From contig JAQUIJ010000002.1 in NCBI GenBank assembly GCA_028683385.1, positions 124,001 through 188,000 of the forward strand: DNA of 64,000 bases, read 5' to 3'. This stretch comes from Prolixibacteraceae bacterium. Its GTDB lineage: Bacteria; Bacteroidota; Bacteroidia; Bacteroidales; Prolixibacteraceae. A program made the position numbers and the translations under genes. A model generated the notes under the pieces. That model was not told where the DNA came from. It made no database searches and saw only the letters and a list, made by a program, of their open reading frames with translations. Of the stretch, positions 53,494 through 61,221 are shown in pieces (positions within the stretch are counted from its first letter, which is position 1; each line of letters opens with the position of its first letter).

Positions 53494-54860
53494 TCGGAGA
53501 TGCTAAATATCATTCATTAGATCCCTCCAAATGCATTGGATGCACCCATTGCATGAAATCGTGTCCGACAGAGGCCATACGGGTTGTAAACGGTTTGGCT
53601 GTTATCGACCATGAGCGCTGTGTGTACTGCGGCCAATGCCATCGGGCTTGCCCTACTCATGCTTTTTACGTTGAGCAGGACGATTTGGCCATGATCCGTT
53701 CATTCAAATACCGTGTCATTTTGTTTCCATCCATCATGATTGGCCAGTTCCCTGGTAAATACAGCGAAGATCAGATATATGATGGCCTGAAAAAAGTTGG
53801 TTTCACCCACATTTATGAAGTGGAACAACCCATGCAAGTGATGATTGATTCGATTAATGAAGTTCTTGCCGATAAAGAAACTCCTAAGCCTGCCATCTCT
53901 ATCTATTGCCCGGCGATTGTTCGGCTAATTCAAGGCCGGTATCCTTCGCTTACTGAAAATTTGATTCTCCGGAAAGCCCCGCATAATCTTGCCGCTCATT
54001 TTGCCGTTGAACAATTGATGCTTGAAGGCGCCCTGCGGGAAGAGATTGGCCTTTTTTATGCGACGCCTTGCATTGCGAAAATAGCCGCTGTAAAAAGTCC
54101 TGTTGGTGAAAGCGAATCGATTGTGGATGGTATTGTCAACATGAATCAGTTGTATAATGAAGTGATGAAAGTTATTTCTGATGATGTGGTTGACGACAAT
54201 ACTGTTCAACGTAAAAACCTTTCTACTGAAGGAATCAACTGGAGCCTCACACGTGGTGAATCCTGCCATTTTGGATCACGAAGCATAGCCATCGACGGTA
54301 TTCACAATGCCGTTCGTTTTCTGGAAAGACTCGAAAATGATCAGGTTAAGGGCATCGATTTCATTGAAATGAGGGCTTGCGATCAAAGTTGTGCCGGCGG
54401 AATTTTATTAACCGGCAATCGGTTTATGACTGTTGAAAGGTTGGAACGACGCGCTAAACGTTATCCCTCGGCCAAAGAAATACATCTGGAAAACAACCAG
54501 GAAAACTCTCAGGAGTTGAAACGAAAATTGATATTGGATCCAATTGTGCCGAAACCACATTTCGCTTTTGGGAAGGATAGGGTAAAGGCCATGGAAAAGA
54601 TGGATAAGGCGCAGCGTATTGTTTGTTTTTTGCCGGGAATCGATTGCGGCGCATGCGGAGCGCCCAATTGTCACGCGCTGGCCGAAGATATGGTAAACAA
54701 CAAGGCAAAAATGTCGGATTGCATCTTTCTGCAACAAAAGTGGGTGGATGAAGGTCGGATTAATGCCCGAAAAGCGTTCCTCAACATACAGAAGAAATGG
54801 GGAACAGATAGATTTAAAGCTGATTGTAACAAAAGAGGACGACGAAATGAAGGTTTCTGA
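53490..54860 (+). CDS. HydS-like [FeFe]-hydrogenase, putative sensory type, lacking PAS domain
   Basis: The N-terminus has two 4Fe-4S clusters (CIGCTHCMKSCP from Cys15; CVYCGQCHRACP from Cys44). The hydrogenase domain keeps four cysteines for the H-cluster but with unusual loops: YCPAI instead of CCPxW near residue 137, TPCIAK near 190 without the usual trailing Glu, and ACDQSCAGG near 293 instead of the MxCxGGCxxGGGQ motif. A FeS domain (CGACGAPNC, then Cys) follows near 386. In characterised HydS proteins a PAS domain follows; here the chain ends after about 456 residues, and a PAS protein is encoded divergently at 51528-52454. I infer a sensor rather than a working catalyst. Confidence 0.82.
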   Translation: MIGDAKYHSLDPSKCIGCTHCMKSCPTEAIRVVNGLAVIDHERCVYCGQCHRACPTHAFYVEQDDLAMIRSFKYRVILFPSIMIGQFPGKYSEDQIYDGLKKVGFTHIYEVEQPMQVMIDSINEVLADKETPKPAISIYCPAIVRLIQGRYPSLTENLILRKAPHNLAAHFAVEQLMLEGALREEIGLFYATPCIAKIAAVKSPVGESESIVDGIVNMNQLYNEVMKVISDDVVDDNTVQRKNLSTEGINWSLTRGESCHFGSRSIAIDGIHNAVRFLERLENDQVKGIDFIEMRACDQSCAGGILLTGNRFMTVERLERRAKRYPSAKEIHLENNQENSQELKRKLILDPIVPKPHFAFGKDRVKAMEKMDKAQRIVCFLPGIDCGACGAPNCHALAEDMVNNKAKMSDCIFLQQKWVDEGRINARKAFLNIQKKWGTDRFKADCNKRGRRNEGF

Positions 54861-55182
54861 ACTGGTTGAAAAATTAGGTCTGAATGTTTTTTCAGGCCAC
54901 AAAGGATTGGATCGTGAAATGGCCGGAGGCTATGTTTCTGATTTACTTAGTGATGTTATGGGGAATGCTCGTGAAGGTGAAGTCTGGATTACGCTTCAGG
55001 TTCATCAGAATGTAATGGCCATCGCTTCGTTAAAAGATTTGGCAGCGGTTATTCTGGTTAGTAATCTCCAACCACACGAGAACACAATTCGCCATTCGAA
55101 CGACGAAAACATCCCGGTTCTGGGAACCAGTTTGCCAACCTTTGAAATTGCCGGGAGGCTGTATCAACTTTATAACCAGTAA
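54847..55182 (+). CDS. DRTGG-domain protein (second copy)
   Basis: This 111-residue protein is a paralogue of the copy at 52650. It opens MKVSELVEKLGLNVFSGHKGLDREMAGGYVSDLLSDVMG and continues with VWITLQVHQNVMAIASLKDLAAVILVSN. The shared pattern D-x-E-x-x-x-G-Y-x-S-D-L-x-S-D-V fits a conserved binding surface. The chosen ATG overlaps the HydS stop by 14 bases. No catalytic residues are recognisable. An open frame upstream of the ATG overlaps hydS and is not coding. Confidence 0.83.
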   Translation: MKVSELVEKLGLNVFSGHKGLDREMAGGYVSDLLSDVMGNAREGEVWITLQVHQNVMAIASLKDLAAVILVSNLQPHENTIRHSNDENIPVLGTSLPTFEIAGRLYQLYNQ

Positions 55183-55185
55183 TCA

Positions 55186-55926
55186 ATGAAAACATTCAGG
55201 ACCGATCTTCATATCCACACATTGTTATCTCCATGTGGCGATCTGGAAATGAGTCCTGCAAATATTGTCTCGCTGGCTTGTCAACGAGGGCTTGATATTA
55301 TCGGGATAACCGACCACAACACCACTAAACAAAGCGAGCTGGTTTGGAAACTGGCGCAGAAAACGAATCTGACGGTATTCCCGGGATGTGAAATGACTTC
55401 GCGTGAAGAGGTTCATTGCCTGGGACTGTTTGAAGATTTTGATTCATTGCGCATTTTTCAGGATTTTCTTGATCAGCATCTGACAATTATTCCACACAAT
55501 GCCGAGCTTTTTGGTTATCAGGTTCTGGTTGATGAGAATGAAGATATTCTCGAAAAGCTGGATTATTATTTAGGTGCTTCGCTCGATGTGAGTATTGAAG
55601 AAGTGGAGCGTAAAGTGCACGAACTCTCCGGAATCTTTATTCCGGCACACGTCGACCGGCCACGGAACAGTTTGTTCAGTCAACTGGGATTTTTCCCTCC
55701 GGAATTAAAGGTTGATGCTCTGCAGATTTCAAAACTTGCTGAAGAAGATGCCATCCGGGAGAAATACAAAATCACTCAGGATACGACCATTGTGAAATTC
55801 TCGGATACGCACTTTCCGGCAGATCTCGGAAAAATTTACACGAACTTTGAAATGGAGAATGCCACATTTTCTGAAATAAGAATGGCGTTGCATCGTGAAG
55901 ACGGACGAAAATGCCTAATCCCTTAA
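55186..55926 (+). CDS. PHP-domain phosphoesterase
   Basis: PHP proteins are metal-dependent phosphoesterases. Metal ligands are visible in order: TDLHIHTLLSPCGDLEM (His-x-His near residue 8), GITDHNTTKQSE near residue 42, VHCLGLF near 75, IPAHVDRP near 155, and FSDTHFPADLG near 207. The 246-residue length is that of the stand-alone PHP enzymes. The substrate is not known; similar genes accompany HydS/DRTGG genes next to bifurcating hydrogenases. It begins three bases after the DRTGG stop. Confidence 0.85.
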   Translation: MKTFRTDLHIHTLLSPCGDLEMSPANIVSLACQRGLDIIGITDHNTTKQSELVWKLAQKTNLTVFPGCEMTSREEVHCLGLFEDFDSLRIFQDFLDQHLTIIPHNAELFGYQVLVDENEDILEKLDYYLGASLDVSIEEVERKVHELSGIFIPAHVDRPRNSLFSQLGFFPPELKVDALQISKLAEEDAIREKYKITQDTTIVKFSDTHFPADLGKIYTNFEMENATFSEIRMALHREDGRKCLIP

Positions 55927-55960
55927 GCCTCCCCCAAACCCCCTCCGAAAGAGGGGGCTT
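55927..55960 (+). repeat. GC-rich REP-like palindrome, left copy
   Basis: GCCTCCCCCAAACCCCC then TCCGAAAGAGGGGGC forms a stem (CCCCCTC with GAGGGGG). It begins right at the PHP stop codon. An inverted diverged copy ends at 56119. Confidence 0.7.
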
Positions 55961-56084
55961 AAAAAGCGGCTTCCAGATATTTTCTCATTTCTGATTTGAG
56001 ATTGTTCTTCTGTTCGATAAAAATTAGATCTGTACTAAAATGATTTTTAATTCGGATGTACATATAATCGAGTGTTGGGTTCAT
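55959..56084 (-). other. 41-codon ORF between two inverted REP-like repeats, probable remnant
   Basis: Between the two palindromes the minus strand encodes a 41-residue peptide, beginning MNPTLDYMYIRIKNHFS and ending KSEMRKYLEAAF, with natural-looking composition. I cannot name a family. It may be the C-terminal piece of a lost gene or a peptide belonging to the repeat element. Confidence 0.35.
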
Positions 56085-56086
56085 TT

Positions 56087-56119
56087 CCCCTCCTTTGGAG
56101 GGGTTAGGGGAGGCCGCCC
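56087..56119 (-). repeat. GC-rich REP-like palindrome, right (inverted) copy
   Basis: CCCCTCCTTTGGAGGGG is a perfect hairpin and is followed by TTAGGGGAGGCCGCCC. In reverse complement it matches the left copy (GCCTCCCC-AACCCC-TCC-AAAG-AGGGG). It ends directly before the ATG of the next gene. Confidence 0.7.
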
Positions 56120-56668
56120 ATGAAAGACCTTTCTCTACATATCCTCGACATTGTCCAGAATTCGATTCGGGCAAAAGCTAAGTTGATCGGGATTGAAATT
56201 ACCGAACTTCCGAAAGAAAATCATTTGATTATTACCATTACCGACGATGGTACCGGAATGGATCCGGAACAGCTTCGGCTGGCGATCGACCCGTTTTATA
56301 CTTCACGCACTACCCGAAAAGTAGGACTCGGCCTGTCGCTTTTTAAGCAAAATGCGGAGATGACAGGCGGGTCATTCAATATCGAATCTGAGTTGGGAAA
56401 AGGTACAAAGGTCACTGCCGTGTTTGGTCTGAACCATGTTGATCGTCCTGTTATGGGCGATTTGGTCGGAACGCTGATCCTTTTGATTTGCTCTTCCGAT
56501 GAAATAGATTATGTCTTTAAACATCAAACACCTTCAGGAAAATTTGGGTTTGATACTCGTGAATTCAAGCAAACGCTTGAAAATGTGCCGCTTAATCATC
56601 CTGAAGTTCGCTCATTCCTGAAGGAAATGCTTCAGGAGAATTTAGAACAAATTCAAATTACTGAATGA
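56120..56668 (+). CDS. GHKL-type ATP-binding protein (kinase-like, no dimerisation domain)
   Basis: The 182-residue protein carries a histidine-kinase-type ATP domain: the N box HILDIVQNSIRAKAKLI from residue 7, DDGTGMDPEQ near residue 42, FYTSRTTRKVGLGLSLFKQNAEMTGG near 60-85 and GKGTKVTAVF near 97. There is no HisKA region, receiver or sensor, so it probably acts like an anti-sigma or accessory kinase. The C-terminal 75 residues are unassigned. It starts next to a REP-like repeat and precedes the hydrogenase structural genes. Confidence 0.82.
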   Translation: MKDLSLHILDIVQNSIRAKAKLIGIEITELPKENHLIITITDDGTGMDPEQLRLAIDPFYTSRTTRKVGLGLSLFKQNAEMTGGSFNIESELGKGTKVTAVFGLNHVDRPVMGDLVGTLILLICSSDEIDYVFKHQTPSGKFGFDTREFKQTLENVPLNHPEVRSFLKEMLQENLEQIQITE

Positions 56669-56757
56669 TGATAAATCTTAGATATTTATTAGTTTAATGT
56701 GCTGATATTTAAAGAATAGTGATTTGAAGTTTTGTTGAACTCATTAATCCCCCAAGT

Positions 56758-57156
56758 ATGAATAAAATAAAATCTCTTGCCGACTTAAAAAAGCTACAAT
56801 CCGAAGTTCAATCGAAAATTAAATTAAGAGAAAACGGCGATAATCCTGAAAATCTGATACAAATTAAAGTATCAATGGCTACCTGCGGCATCGCTTCGGG
56901 AGCAAAAGATACTATGAATTACCTGATTGAGGAGCTCGATCAACAGGGAATTGATGCCATCGTTACTCAAACCGGGTGCATGGGTTACTGTTATGCAGAG
57001 CCGACTATTGAACTTACGGTTCCAGGGCAGCCGCCTGTGGTTTACGGTTTTGTAAATAAAACCAAAGCACTGGAAATCATCGAAAAACATATCAAACTCA
57101 ACGAAATGGTTGACGGAATTATTCCAGTGGCTTATTCAACAATCGATAACCATTAA
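56758..57156 (+). CDS. 2Fe-2S thioredoxin-like ferredoxin subunit of the hydrogenase gene set
   Basis: The 132-residue protein belongs to the NuoE-like thioredoxin-fold 2Fe-2S group found as an extra gene before hydB. Cysteines are seen in MATCGIASGAKD near residue 42 and in TGCMGYCYAEP near 77-81. Only three are in the usual places; the second Cys of the normal C-x4-C pair is replaced, as is common in this sub-group. The N-terminal 25 residues are a charged helix. It probably binds HydABC or acts as a soluble electron carrier. It is ten bases before hydB. Confidence 0.82.
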   Translation: MNKIKSLADLKKLQSEVQSKIKLRENGDNPENLIQIKVSMATCGIASGAKDTMNYLIEELDQQGIDAIVTQTGCMGYCYAEPTIELTVPGQPPVVYGFVNKTKALEIIEKHIKLNEMVDGIIPVAYSTIDNH

Positions 57157-57166
57157 ACGGACAAAT

Positions 57167-58960
57167 ATGGCCGAATACAACATGCATATCCTTGTTTGCG
57201 GTGGTACCGGATGCAAGGCCTCGCAAAGCGAACTCATCAAAACGAATTTCACCGACAAGCTCAATGAGTACGGATTGACCGATGAAATTCAGGTCATTTT
57301 GACCGGATGTTTCGGTTTTTGCGAAAAGGGACCTATTGTTAAGATATTGCCCGACAATACATTCTATACCCAGGTTACTCCTGAAGATGTAGCCGAAATT
57401 GTGGATGAACACCTCATCAAAGGACGAAAGGTAGAACGGTTGCTTTTCATAGATCCGGAAACTAAAGAAACAGTTGGCGATTCGAAAGGAATGGATTTTT
57501 ATAAAAAGCAGATTCGTATTGCACTTCGCAACTGCGGTTTTATCAATCCTGAAAACATTGAAGAATACATCGGTCGCGACGGTTATGCTGCACTTGGAAC
57601 CTGCCTTTCAGAGAAATCTCCGGAGGAAGTAATAAAAATGATCAAAGATTCCGGACTTCGCGGACGTGGCGGCGGCGGTTTCCCAACAGGACTGAAATGG
57701 GAATTGACCCGCAAATCGGTTAGTAACCAAAAATATGTAGTTTGCAATGCTGACGAAGGCGATCCGGGCGCATTTATGGATCGTTCCATTCTGGAAGGCG
57801 ATCCGCATTCGGTGCTTGAGGCGATGGCCATTTGCGGATATTGCATTGGCGCCGACAACGGGCTGGTTTACATCCGGGCTGAATATCCTTTGGCCATCGA
57901 ACGTTTGAAAATTGCTATTAACCAGGCGCGCGAGTATGGTTTGCTGGGTGACGACATTTTGGGAACCGGGTTTAATTTCGATGTCGAAATCCGTTACGGC
58001 GCCGGAGCTTTCGTTTGCGGCGAAGAAACCGCGCTGATCCATTCGATGGAAGGGAAGCGTGGCGAACCAACTGTTAAACCTCCATTCCCGGCTGAAAAAG
58101 GATACAATGGCAAACCTACCAATGTGAATAATGTGGAGACTTTTGCCAACATTCCGGTTATCATCAATAAAGGAGCTGAATGGTTTGCTTCAATCGGAAC
58201 TGAAAAATCGAAAGGTACCAAAGTGTTTGCTTTGGCCGGAAAAATCAATAATGTGGGTTTGATTGAAGTTCCGATGGGAATTACCCTTCGCGAAATTATT
58301 TACGATATCGGTGGCGGGATTAAAGATGGTCGCGAATTCAAGGCTGTTCAAACTGGTGGCCCTTCCGGAGGTTGTTTGACCAAATCGTTTCTGGACACGC
58401 CAATCGACTACGATAATTTGGTGGCAGCCGGCTCTATGATGGGTTCAGGCGGAATGATTGTGCTCGACGATTCGGATTGCATGGTAGCCATTGCCAAATT
58501 TTACCTCGAATTTACGCTTGACGAATCGTGTGGAAAATGTACTCCGTGTAGGATTGGGAATAAACGCTTACACGAAATTCTCGAAAAAATAACCGGTGGA
58601 AACGGTGAACTTGAAGATTTGAACCGATTGAGAATGTTGAGTAATGTTATTAAAGATACTTCGCTTTGTGGTCTAGGGCAAACATCTCCAAACCCTGTAC
58701 TTTCAACACTCGATAATTTCTACGACGAATATCTGGCGCATGTAACCACGCATAAATGTCTGGCTGGTCAGTGCAAGGCTTTGATGCACTATTCCATCGA
58801 TGCGGAGCGGTGTACCGGATGTACGCTTTGTTTCAGAAACTGCCCGGTTGGTGCTATTTCCGGCGAAAAACGTTCACCACATTACATTGATCAGTCGTTG
58901 TGTATCAAATGTGGTGTATGTGCTGCGAAATGTAAGTTTGATGCTGTATTAATTGCATAA
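57167..58960 (+). CDS. hydB: HydB, NuoF-like subunit of electron-bifurcating [FeFe]-hydrogenase
   Basis: HydB carries the FMN/NADH site of the bifurcating complex. The 597-residue chain has an N-terminal 2Fe-2S thioredoxin-like domain (VCGGTGCKAS and TGCFGFCEKG), the NADH/FMN domain (LRGRGGGGFPTGLKW near residue 177, CNADEGDPGAFMDR near 200, GAGAFVCGEETALIHSMEG near 280), the SLBB part, the 4Fe-4S motif CGKCTPCRIG near 460 and a C-terminal double 4Fe-4S ferredoxin (CTGCTLCFRNCPVGAISG, CIKCGVCAAKCKF). Start 57167 is chosen where the family begins. It is followed by hydA after 11 bases. Confidence 0.95.
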   Translation: MAEYNMHILVCGGTGCKASQSELIKTNFTDKLNEYGLTDEIQVILTGCFGFCEKGPIVKILPDNTFYTQVTPEDVAEIVDEHLIKGRKVERLLFIDPETKETVGDSKGMDFYKKQIRIALRNCGFINPENIEEYIGRDGYAALGTCLSEKSPEEVIKMIKDSGLRGRGGGGFPTGLKWELTRKSVSNQKYVVCNADEGDPGAFMDRSILEGDPHSVLEAMAICGYCIGADNGLVYIRAEYPLAIERLKIAINQAREYGLLGDDILGTGFNFDVEIRYGAGAFVCGEETALIHSMEGKRGEPTVKPPFPAEKGYNGKPTNVNNVETFANIPVIINKGAEWFASIGTEKSKGTKVFALAGKINNVGLIEVPMGITLREIIYDIGGGIKDGREFKAVQTGGPSGGCLTKSFLDTPIDYDNLVAAGSMMGSGGMIVLDDSDCMVAIAKFYLEFTLDESCGKCTPCRIGNKRLHEILEKITGGNGELEDLNRLRMLSNVIKDTSLCGLGQTSPNPVLSTLDNFYDEYLAHVTTHKCLAGQCKALMHYSIDAERCTGCTLCFRNCPVGAISGEKRSPHYIDQSLCIKCGVCAAKCKFDAVLIA

Positions 58961-58971
58961 TAGGGAAAGAT

Positions 58972-60723
58972 ATGGAAATGATAAACCTCACAATAGATCA
59001 TAAACCGGTGGTTGTCCGTCAGGGAACTACCATACTCAAAGCTGCTTCTAGTATTGGAATTGATATTCCGACGCTTTGCTACATGAAGCTCGACGACATG
59101 AACATCGAAAATAAACCGGGTGGTTGCCGTGTTTGTGTGGTAGAAGTTAAAGGTCGCCGGAACCTGGCGCCTGCCTGTTGCACAGAAGCCACCGAAGGCA
59201 TGGAAATAAATACACATTCCATTCGTGCTATAAATGCCCGCCGTACTGTTGTTGAATTGATTTTGTCAGACCATCCGGCTGATTGTTTGATTTGTGCCAA
59301 ATCGGGCAACTGCGATTTGCAAAATATGGCCAACCATCTTGGTATCCGGAAGATTCATTATCAGGGTGAGCAATCGTCGTATCGCGAGGATACTTCGCCG
59401 GCAATTATCCGTGAAATTAACAAGTGTATCATGTGCCGCCGATGCGAAACCATGTGCAACGACGTTCAGACAGTCGGCGTTCTTTCGGCTGTCAATCGTG
59501 GATTTCAGGCCGTTGTGGCTCCTGCGTTCGAGATGAATCTCGACCATTCGGTTTGTACTTATTGCGGACAGTGTGTTGCTGTTTGTCCGACCGGCGCTCT
59601 TACTGAAGCCGACGAAACCGGCGCCGTGATTCGTGCACTGTCTGATCCGACTAAAACGGTGATTGTACAAACCGCGCCAGCTGTTCGTGCTGCTTTGGGT
59701 GAAGAATTTGGAATGCCCGCCGGAACATTGGTGACTGGCAAAATGGTTGCTGCCCTGCGTCGTTTGGGATTCGATTATGTTTTTGATACCGATTTTGCTG
59801 CCGACCTCACCATTCTGGAAGAAGGAACCGAATTGTTGAGCCGTTTGTCTGCATTTATGGAAGGTGACCCGAATGTGAAACTGCCAATCCTTACTTCCTG
59901 TTGCCCGGCCTGGGTCAAATTCTTTGAACATCATTTCCCGGAATTGAAAGATATTCCATCAACAGCACGTTCGCCTCAGCAAATGTTTGGTTCGATTGCC
60001 AAAACCTATTTTGCTGATAAAATTGGTGTGAAACGTGAAAATTTGGTGGTAGTTTCCATCATGCCATGTTTGGCCAAAAAATACGAAAGTAGTCGCCCCG
60101 AGTTCTCTGTAAATGGTAATCCGGATGTCGATTTTGCGTTGAGTACCCGCGAACTGGCTCATCTGATCAATCTGGGAAACGTCGATTTTAACTCTTTACC
60201 CAATGACGAATTTGATCAGCCGTTAGGTGAATCAACCGGGGCCGCCGTAATCTTCGGAACAACTGGTGGAGTGATAGAAGCTGCGGTACGCACAGCCTAC
60301 GAAGTATTTACAGGCAAGCCTTTGCCGCGTGTCGACTTCGAAGAGTTGCGCGGAATGGATGGTTTACGAAAAGCAACTATCGATTTCAACGGAACACCGA
60401 TCAACATCGGGATCGCTCACGGGTTGGGCAATGCACGCAAGTTGCTCGAAGATATTCAGGCAGGAAACAGTGAATTCCATGCCATCGAAATCATGTCGTG
60501 CCCGGGTGGTTGTATTGGTGGTGGTGGTCAGCCGTACCATCATGGCGATGCCGAAATTTTGAAAAAACGGCAGCGTGCCATTTATTCGGAAGATAAAAAT
60601 AAGACCATCAGGAAATCGCACGAGAATCCGTATATCACCAAGCTTTACGAAGAATTTTTGGGTGCCCCGATGAGCGAAAAGGCGCATCATCTGTTGCATA
60701 CCAAATATTTTGACAGGAGCTAA
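58972..60723 (+). CDS. hydA: HydA, catalytic subunit of electron-bifurcating [FeFe]-hydrogenase (group A)
   Basis: HydA produces or consumes H2 at the H-cluster while electrons are split between NADH and ferredoxin. In order the 583-residue chain has a plant-type 2Fe-2S domain (CYM, GGCRVC, ACC), a His-ligated 4Fe-4S (DHPADCLICAKSGNC near residue 102), a double 4Fe-4S (CIMCRRCETMCN, CTYCGQCVAVCP), then the H domain with intact motifs: TSCCPAWVKFFEHHFPEL near 308, MPCLAKKYESSRPEF near 364 and MSCPGGCIGGGGQP near 505. All catalytic loops are normal, in contrast to the HydS-like protein upstream. A small-subunit-like tail closes the chain. Confidence 0.96.
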   Translation: MEMINLTIDHKPVVVRQGTTILKAASSIGIDIPTLCYMKLDDMNIENKPGGCRVCVVEVKGRRNLAPACCTEATEGMEINTHSIRAINARRTVVELILSDHPADCLICAKSGNCDLQNMANHLGIRKIHYQGEQSSYREDTSPAIIREINKCIMCRRCETMCNDVQTVGVLSAVNRGFQAVVAPAFEMNLDHSVCTYCGQCVAVCPTGALTEADETGAVIRALSDPTKTVIVQTAPAVRAALGEEFGMPAGTLVTGKMVAALRRLGFDYVFDTDFAADLTILEEGTELLSRLSAFMEGDPNVKLPILTSCCPAWVKFFEHHFPELKDIPSTARSPQQMFGSIAKTYFADKIGVKRENLVVVSIMPCLAKKYESSRPEFSVNGNPDVDFALSTRELAHLINLGNVDFNSLPNDEFDQPLGESTGAAVIFGTTGGVIEAAVRTAYEVFTGKPLPRVDFEELRGMDGLRKATIDFNGTPINIGIAHGLGNARKLLEDIQAGNSEFHAIEIMSCPGGCIGGGGQPYHHGDAEILKKRQRAIYSEDKNKTIRKSHENPYITKLYEEFLGAPMSEKAHHLLHTKYFDRS

Positions 60724-60769
60724 AATTGGTCATTGATTGTCATTAAGTCATTAATTTGTCATTCATTGT
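60724..60769 (+). repeat. TCATT-rich left arm flanking the four-helix-bundle gene
   Basis: TTGGTCATTGATTGTCATT then AAGTCATTAATTTGTCATTC contains four TCATT units in 40 bases. It is matched in inverted orientation by 61141-61190. Confidence 0.65.
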
Positions 60770-60782
60770 TATACCGCTGGAA

Positions 60783-61157
60783 ATGAAGTTAGAGGATTTA
60801 CAGGTTTATCAAATATCTATGAAACTTGCTGATGAGGTTCATGATTTGGTAATGGAATGGGATAATTTTCATAAGTTTTCTACAGGAACGCAGTTGGTAA
60901 ACGCTGCAGATTCAGTTTCTGCCAATATTAGTGAAGGTTATGGTCGTTTCCATTTTAAAGATCACAAGAATTTTCAGTACTTTTCAAGAGGATCACTTTC
61001 TGAAACCAAAACATGGCTGACAAAAGCTGTGAACAGAAAACTCATATCTGAAGAAAAATTCTCTGATCTGATAAATCGTTACAATTCCCTAGGAATTAAA
61101 TTAAACAATTACATTAATTCTATCGGAAACACTGGCGCCTCCAATGACCATGAATGA
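60783..61157 (+). CDS. Four-helix-bundle protein (23S rRNA intervening-sequence / Avd-like family)
   Basis: The 124-residue protein shows the whole family pattern: LEDLQVYQISMKLADEVHDLV at the start, FSTGTQLVNAADSVSANISEGYGRFHFKDHKNFQYFSRGSLSETKTWL in the middle and a final helix LINRYNSLGIKLNNYINSI. Relatives are encoded in 23S rRNA intervening sequences and serve as accessory proteins in diversity-generating retroelements; many other copies lie scattered in Bacteroidota genomes. It interrupts the hydA-hydC pair and its last residues (SNDHE) are coded by the right repeat arm, so gene and repeat came together. The function is not known. Confidence 0.88.
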   Translation: MKLEDLQVYQISMKLADEVHDLVMEWDNFHKFSTGTQLVNAADSVSANISEGYGRFHFKDHKNFQYFSRGSLSETKTWLTKAVNRKLISEEKFSDLINRYNSLGIKLNNYINSIGNTGASNDHE

Positions 61158-61190
61158 CTGTAGAATGACAACTAAATGACTATTAATGAT
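61141..61190 (-). repeat. TCATT-rich right arm flanking the four-helix-bundle gene
   Basis: CCAATGACCATGAATGACTG then TAGAATGACAACTAAATGAC, read on the minus strand, gives TCATT units and ends GGTCATTGG, matching the start of the left arm. It covers the stop codon and the gap to hydC. Confidence 0.65.
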
Positions 61191-61221
61191 ATGAGATATT
61201 AACATCGAAAAATATAACAAT

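Noticed and set aside
60724-61190. TCATT repeats considered as a CRISPR array
   Set aside because: Units are about 5-10 bases with irregular spacing, occur in inverted arms and lack spacers and cas genes.
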